This document shows, piece by piece, positions 28,828 to 36,113 of a stretch of 64,000 bases of DNA (its first letter is position 1; every line of letters begins with the position of its first letter). Source of the stretch: JBEVOS01 sp044226655. GTDB lineage: Bacteria > Pseudomonadota > Alphaproteobacteria > Caulobacterales > Aquidulcibacteraceae. The position numbers and the translations under genes were made by a program. A model generated the notes under the pieces. The model saw only the letters and a program-made list of their open reading frames with translations, was not told where the DNA came from and did not search any database. The stretch is taken from contig JBGAGO010000006.1 of NCBI GenBank assembly GCA_044226655.1, positions 95,346 to 159,345 of the forward strand, given 5' to 3'.

Positions 28828-29771
28828 CGTTCGTGCGCGTGCCCGGCAATCCCATTCCCGAAGGCGCGGAAGAACATTGGCTCGACGGGCGCGGCGGCGT
28901 GCGCGTGCGCGCGATGACGGCGCCGGCTCTGGGCGGGGCGCCGCGCGGCACGGTTCTGGTCTGCCCCGGCCGCACCGAATTCATCGAGAAATATTTCGAG
29001 GTCGTCGGCGAATTGCAGCACCGCGGCTTTGCTGTGTTCGTGATCGATTGGCGCGGGCAGGGCCTGTCGGACCGTCAGCTCGCCAACAAGCTCAAGGGCC
29101 ATTTCGACAGCTTCGACGATCCGGTGAACGATTTCGCGTCCGCGCTCAAATTGCTCGCGCCGCGTCTGCCGCGGCCGCACATTCTGCTGGCGCATTCGAT
29201 GGGCGGCGCGATCGCGCTGCGCGCGCTGCAGACGCGCCGCATCGAGGTCGACGCCGCCGTGTTCAGCGCGCCGATGTGGGGCATCGCTGCTATGGGCGGC
29301 GTGCAAAAGAGCTTTGCGCGCTTCGCGAACGCGATCGGCGCCGGCCATGCTTTCGTCCCCGGCGCCGACACGAAATGGAAGCGCGAAACCAATGTGAAGC
29401 GCTCCACTGTGACGTCCGACCGTGAGCGCCATGCGCGCAATTTCGGCCTCGTCGCAGAAGATCCGCGCCTCGCGCTCGCCGGCCCCACGATCGGCTGGGC
29501 CGCCGCCGCCGTCGACACGACCGAGGGCTTCAACAACGCCGCCTCGCTCGCGCATCTGAAGATTCCAATTCAGGTCTATACTGCGGGCAAGGAAGCGCTG
29601 GTCGACAATCGCGCCGTCGCGCGCGTCGCGGCCTCGCTGCCGTCAGCTGAAGTGATCAACGTGCCGGGCGCCAAGCACGAAATCCTGATGGAGCAGGACG
29701 AATACCGCGCCAAATTCTGGGCCGGCTTCGATCATTTGGCCATGCACGTCGCGCCGATACCCGCGGCCTAG
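28824..29771 (+). CDS. alpha/beta hydrolase, monoacylglycerol lipase/lysophospholipase type
   Basis: The 315-residue protein resembles PldB/monoglyceride-lipase hydrolases: FIEKYFEVVGELQHRGFAVF, the DWRGQGLSDRQL segment, the nucleophile elbow ILLAHSMGGAIALRAL (Ser) and the catalytic His in VPGAKHEILMEQDEYR. It is predicted to be cytoplasmic and to hydrolyse lipid esters. It is coupled to the SCP2-like gene. Its 3' end overlaps the tail of the convergent PhnB-like gene by four bases (29768-29771). Confidence 0.87.
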   Translation: MTFVRVPGNPIPEGAEEHWLDGRGGVRVRAMTAPALGGAPRGTVLVCPGRTEFIEKYFEVVGELQHRGFAVFVIDWRGQGLSDRQLANKLKGHFDSFDDPVNDFASALKLLAPRLPRPHILLAHSMGGAIALRALQTRRIEVDAAVFSAPMWGIAAMGGVQKSFARFANAIGAGHAFVPGADTKWKRETNVKRSTVTSDRERHARNFGLVAEDPRLALAGPTIGWAAAAVDTTEGFNNAASLAHLKIPIQVYTAGKEALVDNRAVARVAASLPSAEVINVPGAKHEILMEQDEYRAKFWAGFDHLAMHVAPIPAA

Positions 29772-30241
29772 CCGCGGCGCGCCGCGTCGATTTTCGCCAC
29801 GTCGATCTTGCGCATCGTCATCATCGCATCGAAGGCGCGCTTGGCCTCGGCGCCGCCTTTGGCCATGGCCTCCGTCAAGGTGCGCGGCGTGATCTGCCAG
29901 TTGAGGCCCCAGCGATCCTTGCACCAGCCGCATTCGCTCTCGGCGCCGCCATTGCCGACGATGGCGTTCCAATAACGGTCGGTCTCGGCCTGATCCTCGG
30001 TCATGATCTGGAACGAAAAGGCTTCGGTCTGCGGAAAGTGCGGACCGCCGTTCAGGCCGATGCAGGGAATGCCGCAGACGGTGAATTCGACGACCAGCAC
30101 ATCGCCTTCTTTGCCATCCGGATAATCGCCCGGCGCGCGATTGACGGCGCCGACGGACGAATTCGGAAACGTCTCCGCATAGAAGCGCGCGGCGGCCTCG
30201 GCCTCGCCATTGTACCAAAGGCAGATCGTGTTCTTGTTCAT
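29768..30241 (-). CDS. PhnB-like VOC protein
   Basis: A 157-residue protein of the PhnB/3-demethylubiquinone-methyltransferase-like VOC group. The opening ICLWYNGEAEAAARFYAETF, GDVLVVEFTVCGIPCIGLNGG and the C-terminal GWCKDRWGLNWQITPRTLTEAM are characteristic. Despite the old name these proteins are not shown to be methyltransferases; the ligand is unknown. The stop overlaps the lipase gene tail-to-tail. The terminal AEAKRAFDAMMTMRKIDVAK helix is typical of the family. Confidence 0.85.
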   Translation of the reverse strand: MNKNTICLWYNGEAEAAARFYAETFPNSSVGAVNRAPGDYPDGKEGDVLVVEFTVCGIPCIGLNGGPHFPQTEAFSFQIMTEDQAETDRYWNAIVGNGGAESECGWCKDRWGLNWQITPRTLTEAMAKGGAEAKRAFDAMMTMRKIDVAKIDAARRG

Positions 30242-30324
30242 GGGATCGCGGCTCTAAGGACCAATGCTACGACAACGGCGCACACGCCGCCATCGTTCCC
30301 TGATCGCTCCGCCGCGGCCGCGAT

Positions 30325-31020
30325 CTAGTTCGCGCCGAACACCACGAGTTCGCTGCGCGCGTCTTCGATCAGCGAGCGGAACGCGGGATCGGCATGCAGG
30401 CGCGCGATGACGGCGGCTGCGAGCAAGCGCCCCGCCGCGACATCGCTCGGCCAATGCACGCCGCAGATCACGCGGCTGTTGCCGTAATCGACGCCGCGCT
30501 CCAGCACCGCCTGGGCGCGGGCGGCAGGCACGGCCTCCGCGAGCGCGAGCGCCCAGCCGAAGCCGAGCGCGGAATGGCCGGAGGGGTAGGAGCGGTTGGG
30601 GCCGAGCGCCTGCGTCGGCGCCGGCGTGCAGCGCGCCAGGTCCGGTTCGGCCACATAGGGCCGCGGGCGCGCGAAATGTTCTTTCGCCGGCCCAAGCGCG
30701 GGGCCGACGCTGGCCGCCACCGCCGCAAACAGGCGCGCCGTGCGCGGCAGGCTGGCCACGGCGAAGCGCTCGCCGAACACGGACGAGAATTCCTGGAACG
30801 GATCGGGATAGCCGCTCGCGCCTTGATCGCGCGAGGCTTGCGCCAGCCGCTCGGCCGAAACCGGCAGACCTTCGAGCGCGCGGTCGGCGGCTTGCGCAGG
30901 CGAGCCTAGAGCTGGCGGCGGGCCTAGGAGGGCGATCGAGTCGACGAGCGGGGCCGGCGCTTGAGCGAAGGCGGGGCCGGCGAAGAGGGCGAAGGCGAGG
31001 GCGAGGACGGTTTTCTTCAT
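30325..31020 (-). CDS. secreted PAP2-type acid phosphatase
   Basis: A 231-residue phosphatase. The start at 31018-31020 gives a clean signal peptide (MKKTVLALAFALFAGPAFAQ); an ATG six codons earlier adds MSQNRH. The PAP2 catalytic motifs are all present: KEHFARPRP, PSGH in YPSGHSALGFGW, and SRVICGVHWPSD, where the two His and the Arg form the phosphohistidine active site. It belongs to class-A bacterial non-specific acid phosphatases, hydrolysing phosphomonoesters in the periplasm. The divergent GST gene starts 113 bases away. Confidence 0.92.
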   Translation of the reverse strand: MKKTVLALAFALFAGPAFAQAPAPLVDSIALLGPPPALGSPAQAADRALEGLPVSAERLAQASRDQGASGYPDPFQEFSSVFGERFAVASLPRTARLFAAVAASVGPALGPAKEHFARPRPYVAEPDLARCTPAPTQALGPNRSYPSGHSALGFGWALALAEAVPAARAQAVLERGVDYGNSRVICGVHWPSDVAAGRLLAAAVIARLHADPAFRSLIEDARSELVVFGAN

Positions 31021-31133
31021 GTGACGGTTTTGTGACAAACGCGCCGCGGCCGCGCAAGCGAAACCGCGCCGCGTTGAGCGGTCGGATATTGCGGCGCTTG
31101 ATCGTCCTAGGAAGCACTGAGGGAGGGCGCAGC

Positions 31134-31781
31134 GTGACCATCACCATCACCGTGTTCGAGAAGGCGCTCGATCAGGGCCGCGGCCTAGCGCGCGACATGC
31201 GCGTGCGCTGGGCGCTGGAGGAGGTGGGCCAGCCTTACGAGACGCGGCCCGTCGCGTGGGAAAAGTTCAAGGAGCCTGCGCATCTGGCGCGCAATCCGTT
31301 CGCGCAAATCCCGACCTATGAAGAAGGCGAGCTCGCGCTGTTCGAATCCGGCGCCATCGTGCTGCACATCGCCGAGCGCTTTCCCGGCCTGCTGCCCGCG
31401 GATGCGGATGGGCGCGCGCGCGCGAAGCAATGGATGTTCGCGGCGCTCAACACGGTGGAAGGCCCGATCCTCGAACGCCAGACAGCCTTCTTCGCTGAAC
31501 GCGGCAAGAGCTGGCAGGACGAGCACATGGCGATGATCGACGATCGCATCCGCGCCACGCTCGCGCGGCTCGCGGCGCATCTCGGCCAAAGCGCTTGGCT
31601 CGACGGCGATTTCAGCGCGGCGGACATTCTCATGGTTCACGTGCTGTTGCGGCTGGAAGGGTCGGGGCTGATCGAGGAGTTCGCCAATGTCGCCGCGTAC
31701 GTCGCGCGCGCGAAAGCGCGGCCCGCCTACCAGCGCGCCTTCGCCGCGCAGAAGGCGGCGTTTGAGGCGAGTAAGGGATGA
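31134..31781 (+). CDS. glutathione S-transferase family protein
   Basis: About 215 residues. I prefer the GTG at 31134 because GGGAGG lies seven bases upstream and because conserved sequence starts there; an ATG at 31032 overlaps the divergent phosphatase promoter. The N-terminal thioredoxin-like domain contains RDMRVRWALEEVGQPYETR and NPFAQIPTYEEGELALFESGAIVLHIAE (the cis-Pro and the ES glutathione-binding pair). The C-terminal helical domain has FSAADILMVHVLLRL. Glutathione conjugation or peroxide reduction is expected; the acceptor is unknown. Confidence 0.9.
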   Translation: MTITITVFEKALDQGRGLARDMRVRWALEEVGQPYETRPVAWEKFKEPAHLARNPFAQIPTYEEGELALFESGAIVLHIAERFPGLLPADADGRARAKQWMFAALNTVEGPILERQTAFFAERGKSWQDEHMAMIDDRIRATLARLAAHLGQSAWLDGDFSAADILMVHVLLRLEGSGLIEEFANVAAYVARAKARPAYQRAFAAQKAAFEASKG

Positions 31782-31829
31782 CGCAGGGAGCGCGCGGCCT
31801 CCGCCTGCGATGCGCAGCGCGCGGAAGCG

Positions 31830-32417
31830 TTAGGCGTGCGCCTGCGTGGCCTCCCGTCTCGCCGCTTGCCAGACCGCGCGCGCCGCATCGGCGTTCATCG
31901 CCGCGATCGCCAAACCGACGACGATGTCGGGCCACGCCGACTGCACGGCGATGGTGAGCAGGCCGGCGCCGATGATGCCGATATTCGCCAGCGCATCGTT
32001 GCGCGCGGAGAGAAACGCCGCCTTGGTAAGACTGCCCTTGGCGTGACGATGGCGCGCAAGCACGAAGGCGCATGCGAGATTGACGGCGAGCGCGCCCAGG
32101 CCCGTGAGGGAAAGCGGAATGGGCTCGGGCGCGAGCGGGGCGGTGATTTTCGCCCAAGCGGTCCACAGCGTCGCGATCCCCGGAATGAGCAGAATCGCGG
32201 CCAGCGCCATGCCAACGCGCGCACGCGTCGCCGCGGCCCAGGCGATCGCAAAAAAGATCAGCAGATTGACCGACGCGTCTTCGAGAAAGTCGATGCTGTC
32301 GGCGAACAGAGAGACCGAACCGATCTTGAGAGCGACCGCAAATTCGATGCCGAAATAGGCGAGATTGGCGATGGCGACGAAGGCGATGGCGCGGCGCAAA
32401 GACGAAGCGTCGGACAT
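31830..32417 (-). CDS. CDF-like cation transporter in the fluoride operon
   Basis: A 195-residue membrane protein starting MSDASSLRRAIAFVAIANLA. It has about six hydrophobic helices and the CDF-type acidic motif ADSIDFLEDASVN in the second helix region, plus a second acidic/Asn site near FLSARNDALANIG. It is shorter than full CDF exporters and lacks the cytoplasmic C-terminal domain. The ATG comes one base after the crcB stop, so the two are translationally coupled and both lie under the fluoride riboswitch. I infer metal or proton-coupled transport that helps survive fluoride; the ion is unknown. Confidence 0.78.
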   Translation of the reverse strand: MSDASSLRRAIAFVAIANLAYFGIEFAVALKIGSVSLFADSIDFLEDASVNLLIFFAIAWAAATRARVGMALAAILLIPGIATLWTAWAKITAPLAPEPIPLSLTGLGALAVNLACAFVLARHRHAKGSLTKAAFLSARNDALANIGIIGAGLLTIAVQSAWPDIVVGLAIAAMNADAARAVWQAARREATQAHA

Positions 32418-32418
32418 G

Positions 32419-32850
32419 CTACGCCTCTTCCTCGATGGCGATTTGCGCAATGGCGCGCGCGCCGCCGTTCAAGTGCGCCGCCAGCGTATGGCCTAGAGCC
32501 ACGGCCAGGAGGCACACGACAACGGAGATGCCGATATTGGCCGCCGCTCTGATCATGTCGCCGGCGCGCATCAGATCGAGCGTTTGGAGACTGAAGGCGG
32601 AGAAGGTCGTGAACCCGCCGCAGAAGCCGACCATGATGAAGAGGCGCGCGGTTTCCGGAAGTGGAAACCGGCCGTGCGCCAGCGTCAGCGTGCCGACGAA
32701 GCCGATGATGAATGAGCCCGTGACATTGATGATGATCGTCCCCCAAGGGAGGTTGGCGCTGATGGGCAGCGCCAAGGTCGCGATGACATAGCGCGCGAGC
32801 GTGCCGAGGGCGCCGCCGGCCACGACCCAAAGACAAGTGATAAAGTTCAT
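32419..32850 (-). CDS. crcB: fluoride channel Fluc/CrcB
   Basis: A 143-residue channel that exports F-. The start at 32848-32850 is preceded by AAAGGAGAGGC. Family motifs in order: VVAGGALGTLARYVIA, the filter region INVTGSFIIGFVGT and GFCGGFTTFSAFSLQ, and a fourth helix ISVVVCLLAVALG. Four membrane helices match the usual dual-topology dimer. The C-terminus extends some 16 residues past family members (AIAQIAIEEEA). A fluoride aptamer and a terminator hairpin precede it; it is coupled to the downstream CDF-like gene. Confidence 0.95.
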   Translation of the reverse strand: MNFITCLWVVAGGALGTLARYVIATLALPISANLPWGTIIINVTGSFIIGFVGTLTLAHGRFPLPETARLFIMVGFCGGFTTFSAFSLQTLDLMRAGDMIRAAANIGISVVVCLLAVALGHTLAAHLNGGARAIAQIAIEEEA

Positions 32851-32872
32851 GCCTCTCCTTTCGGCGGGCATG

Positions 32873-32896
32873 AAAAACCCGCCATGCTTGGCGGGT
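32873..32896 (-). terminator. intrinsic terminator of the fluoride riboswitch
   Basis: On the minus strand ACCCGCCA-AGCA-TGGCGGGT forms an eight-pair stem followed by TTTTT, a textbook terminator between the aptamer and crcB. The right arm (GGCGGG) could alternatively pair with CCCGCC a few bases downstream, giving a competing fold. Confidence 0.8.
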
Positions 32897-32905
32897 GGAC
32901 AGATT

Positions 32906-32970
32906 CCTACCGCCGGTTTCGCGGTAGGAGTCATCAGCGCAAGGCGCGGGTATCGGGGGACTCCATCCCC
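32906..32970 (-). promoter_or_regulatory. fluoride riboswitch (crcB motif)
   Basis: The minus-strand leader contains the fluoride aptamer (32924-32970): GGGGATGGAGTCCCCC, ATA, a GCGC-CTT-GCGC hairpin and CTGATGACTCCTAC. GGAGTC pairs with GACTCC (P1), and the first GGGG can pair with CCCC (pseudoknot), as in known crcB RNAs. The 3' strand of P1 overlaps an eight-pair hairpin (CCTACCGC / GCGGTAGG, 32906-32928), which would exclude the aptamer fold. Binding of fluoride is expected to prevent termination at 32873-32896 and so turn on crcB. Confidence 0.9.
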
Positions 32971-33126
32971 ATCAGCGCAAAGTTAGCCAGATGTCTTCGC
33001 CTGAGCAAGCGCCACAATCTGGACCGGCGGCGTGCGCAAACCTATCCATACTGGCGCGCGCGCTTCTGCTGCGCATGCGGGCAAGGCGCCGGCAATCCAT
33101 CGGGACCGCGGACGGAAAATTGCAGG

Positions 33127-33639
33127 ATGGCGCAGCTTGTTTTCGGCATGAGCGTGTCGCTCGACGGCTATGTGAACCATGAGGCGTTCGCGCCCGGCGC
33201 TGAGCTGTTCGCGCATTTCATCGCACAAACACGCGGGCTCGCCGGCAGCATCTACGGGCGCGGCCTCTACGAGGTGATGCGCTATTGGGACGAAGAGCAG
33301 CCGGGATGGGACACGCCGGAACGCGACTTCGCGAAGGCGTGGCGCGCGCAGCCGAAATGGGTTGTGTCGCGCTCGCTCACATCCGTCGGCCCGAACGCGA
33401 CTTTGCTCGGCGATGATTGGGAAGCGGCGATCCGCAAGCTGAAAGCCGATCTCGACGGCCGCATCGATGTCGGCGGACCGAAGCTCGCGGCGAGCTTAGG
33501 CAAGGTGCGGCTGGCGGATGAGTGCCAGCTGCATTTGCGCGGCGTGGTGCTCGATGGCGACGCGCCGTTTTTCGTCGAGGCGCGCCGGTGTTGCGTTTGG
33601 TGGCGGTGGATCGGGTTGGGGAGGAGTGTTTGCGGTTGA
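33127..33639 (+). CDS. dihydrofolate-reductase-like (RibD C-terminal) protein, probable 3' frameshift
   Basis: The product starts MAQLVFGMSVSLDGYVN, the opening of RibD-C/DHFR-family reductases, and continues with the family motifs LYEVMRYWDEE, WVVSRSLTSVGPNATLL and IDVGGPKLAASL. After GDAPFFVEAR (near 33580) the frame yields RRCCVWWRWIGLGRSVCG and stops at 33639, unlike any relative. In the next frame the bases read APVLRLVAVDRVGEECLRLTYM and stop at 33656, a normal family C-terminus. One base seems missing, or two added, near 33577-33586. Reaction unknown (NADPH-dependent reduction is expected). Confidence 0.75.
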   Translation: MAQLVFGMSVSLDGYVNHEAFAPGAELFAHFIAQTRGLAGSIYGRGLYEVMRYWDEEQPGWDTPERDFAKAWRAQPKWVVSRSLTSVGPNATLLGDDWEAAIRKLKADLDGRIDVGGPKLAASLGKVRLADECQLHLRGVVLDGDAPFFVEARRCCVWWRWIGLGRSVCG

Positions 33640-33656
33640 CGTATATGGCGGGTTAG

Positions 33657-34292
33657 TTATGAGCCTTGCGCGTTGGCCGTTTGCTGCGAGTCTGCTCGCG
33701 CATTCGCCTTGGCCGCTCCGCCCTCGATCGCGCCGGTCGCTAGAAACTTCTCAAGAGTTGGCTTCACACGTTGAGACACTGCTTTGGCCGCCACCATTGA
33801 GACGTGCACGCAAACCTTGGTCGGCGAAGCCTTGGAAGCGAATGGGCGTTTTCGGTTGAAGAACTCTTCGCGCATGTCCGGACGTTCGATGTAGGTGTCC
33901 GGCGTCAAGTAGAGCGCGATCTCGCGTCCCGGCTCTAAGTCGAACGGTGGTCGTGGAGAGGTTATCTGTGACACGGGACGGTCGAACATTTGCACCGCGT
34001 ATTGGTGCTTAAGCCATGCGGGTCCGAACGACAGCCAGCCTGTGCGCCATCCGACTGTAGTTATGTGAACCCGGCGCAGGCCGTGGTTCGCGATCCGGAT
34101 TGTGATAATATCTTCAAACGGGGAGCCGTCCCCCGCTACTGTCACCATGAGGCCCGCCCAAATCTTGATCTGAGCGCGACGTTCGGACTGCACGATCCAA
34201 AGAGACACGATTACTGCGGCGGCGGTCGCAATTGCACCGGCAACCTGACCAATGGCGCCGACTTGTGTCCACAACAGGATTTGGCCGTCCAT
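33657..34292 (-). CDS. membrane-anchored hypothetical protein
   Basis: A 211-residue protein with one N-terminal membrane helix (VAGAIATAAAVIVSLWIV) followed by a soluble domain. A segment GDGSPFEDIITIRIANHGLRR resembles an immunoglobulin-like or beta-sandwich region common in lone bacterial proteins of unknown function. The base composition is lower in GC than the surroundings and the codon use differs, which suggests a transferred gene. It is convergent with the frameshifted reductase gene, whose shifted stop touches its 3' end. No function proposed. Confidence 0.6.
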   Translation of the reverse strand: MDGQILLWTQVGAIGQVAGAIATAAAVIVSLWIVQSERRAQIKIWAGLMVTVAGDGSPFEDIITIRIANHGLRRVHITTVGWRTGWLSFGPAWLKHQYAVQMFDRPVSQITSPRPPFDLEPGREIALYLTPDTYIERPDMREEFFNRKRPFASKASPTKVCVHVSMVAAKAVSQRVKPTLEKFLATGAIEGGAAKANARADSQQTANAQGS

Positions 34293-34876
34293 TCTCGGAG
34301 TCTGCGGAGGTCATCTTAACGAACGGCTAATCGCCGACGCTACGTCGGGGCCGATTGTTTTGCGGAATCATCGTTAGCAGCTGTTTGCCGTAAGTGCTTT
34401 TTTAACCTGAGATCGCTCAAGATATGAATGGCGGTCACCGCCTTATCTTCTGCCGAAGCCCACCTCGCTCTGATACGGCGCGGGGCGCAGTGGGTGCCTC
34501 GGGGTGTCGGCTCCCAATGCTGACTTAGGAAGGTAGGACGGCAAATGGACTTTGCCCGCGTCTTTGTGCGCGCTTACACGCGCGTACGCTTCGGTCGCCT
34601 CGAGTTCGTGTGTCAACACACTCGTCGGTGGCCGGGCCAATTGTGTTTCAGCTTCTGATACAAGCTGAAACACTACTTGATTGAGGACAAGCGGTGGCCG
34701 CTACTCGTGCCGTTGATAGTGATGCCGCGCGCTTAAGAAAACGTCAACGCCTCTAACGTCCGTTAACCAGTCAGCAACGCACAGAGCAAGCGTGTCTGTT
34801 ATGCGCCCACACTCATCCGGCCCTTCGGGCCACCTTCGCCCGCACGGGCGGGAGAAGCGCACGTCGAACGCCGCGC
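34293..34876. other. lower-GC intergenic stretch without a credible gene
   Basis: This 584-base stretch between the membrane-anchored hypothetical and the DHS homologue is visibly poorer in GC than its flanks. Small open frames on the minus strand lack conserved features or ribosome sites. It contains the 12-pair inverted repeat at 34643-34673 and two GC-rich hairpins near 34817-34855 downstream of the DHS stop, which may help end that transcript. No tRNA, attachment site or integrase was recognised. Confidence 0.5.
34643..34673. repeat. 12-bp perfect inverted repeat
   Basis: GTGTTTCAGCTT and AAGCTGAAACAC flank a seven-base loop. It is AT-richer than the palindromic repeats elsewhere in the window and has no T-run, so it may be an operator, a terminator fragment or the trace of a mobile element. 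Confidence 0.6.
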
Positions 34877-35932
34877 TTACGCGAACAGCTTCGCCCAATT
34901 CCGCGCTTCGCGTTTTTTCCAGGCGCCGCGGTGGTAGGCGTCGCTGACGATGATCGGGGCGACGGAGGTGGCTTCGGCGAACACCATTTGCTCGTGCACG
35001 GTGCTGACCTTGCCCCAGCTCGCGGCTTCTTGCAGCGTGGAGGAAGAGCAGGCGCCGTCGCGCACGTCCGCGACCGTGATCTGCACGGCGTATTTGTGCA
35101 CTTCGACATCCTCATGGCCGAGGATTTCGGCGCAGACGACGGTGTCTTGCGCGAAATTCTTCGGTACGCCGCCGCCGACCATGAACAACGCCGTCGTACC
35201 CGCGGCGAGTTTGATCTCGGTGAGTTCGCGGAAATCGCCGGCGCTATCGATCGTCAGGTAGGGCTGCTTCGCCTTGCGGCGCTCGACCTGGTGCTTGACG
35301 ATGCCGAAGCCGGCCGAGCAATCGGAGAATGCCGGCACGAAGATCGGCACGCCCTTTTCATAAGCGCGCTGGATCAGCGAATCCTTTTTCTTCGCATTGC
35401 CGGCCGCGAGCCATTTGCCGATTTCCCAGATGAATTCGCGCGAGGTGTAGGCGCGCGGTTCAAGCTGATTGCACAGCTCGTAGATCGTGTTGTCGACGTG
35501 CTGCAGCTCTTCTTCGTCGATGTACGTATCGTAGATGCGGTCGATGTAGAGCGAGCGCAGCGTGTTGTCGTCCGGGATTTCCTTGGCCTGGTAATGCTTG
35601 AAGCCGAGCGCTTCGAGGAAATCCATGTCGATGATCGAGGCGCCGGTGGCGATCACCGCATCGATCATGTTGTAGCTCACCATGTCGCGCCAGACGTGGA
35701 GGCAGCCGCCCGCACCGGTAGAGCCCGCCATGATGAGCCAGGGCGAGCACTTTTCATCTTCGAGCGCCATGTTGAGGATCGCGGCTGCGCGCGCGGCGTC
35801 GCGGCTCGTGAAGCTCATCTTGCCCCAGGCGTCGATGATCGGGCGCGCGTCGAATTTGGTGATGTCGATATGCTCGACCGGCGTCGAGAGCAGTTCCGCT
35901 TTGCGGTTGGAATCGAAATTGGCATCGGCCAT
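34877..35932 (-). CDS. deoxyhypusine synthase-like (homo)spermidine synthase
   Basis: A 351-residue homologue of deoxyhypusine synthase. Family segments: NMALEDEKCSPWLIMAGSTGAG, MVSYNMIDAVIATGASIIDMDF, GVPIFVPAFSDCSAGFGIV (NAD-binding part) and the lysine motif ASWGKVS near the C-terminus (Lys about 308), where human DHS forms its imine with the butylamine group. Bacteria lack eIF5A, so bacterial homologues act on small amines; with an ornithine decarboxylase encoded 181 bases upstream, making homospermidine from putrescine is the best guess. Spermidine formation is an alternative. Confidence 0.85.
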   Translation of the reverse strand: MADANFDSNRKAELLSTPVEHIDITKFDARPIIDAWGKMSFTSRDAARAAAILNMALEDEKCSPWLIMAGSTGAGGCLHVWRDMVSYNMIDAVIATGASIIDMDFLEALGFKHYQAKEIPDDNTLRSLYIDRIYDTYIDEEELQHVDNTIYELCNQLEPRAYTSREFIWEIGKWLAAGNAKKKDSLIQRAYEKGVPIFVPAFSDCSAGFGIVKHQVERRKAKQPYLTIDSAGDFRELTEIKLAAGTTALFMVGGGVPKNFAQDTVVCAEILGHEDVEVHKYAVQITVADVRDGACSSSTLQEAASWGKVSTVHEQMVFAEATSVAPIIVSDAYHRGAWKKREARNWAKLFA

Positions 35933-36080
35933 TGGAGCGATCTCCGAACGGCGGCGTCACAGCAAACGGACCGCACGGACGCTCCGCCCACGCACGATCA
36001 GCGGGTGCACTTAGGGCAATCGCTGTGGATTGCAAGAAGAATTGCGCGCCTGCGCGGGCGTCGCGTCGCTGACAAGAAAA

Positions 36081-36108
36081 CTCCCCCTCTCGTCGCCGAA
36101 AGGGGGAG
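36081..36108 (-). terminator. Rho-independent terminator after ornithine decarboxylase
   Basis: On the minus strand CTCCCCCT-12 bases-AGGGGGAG is followed by TTTTCTT, a good terminator six bases past the stop. It would separate the decarboxylase transcript from the DHS homologue, which then needs its own promoter in the remaining space. Confidence 0.75.
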
Positions 36109-36113
36109 CGTTG

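Noticed and set aside
34443..34673. 76-codon frame on the minus strand
   Set aside because: No ribosome site, no similarity, and it ends inside the inverted repeat.
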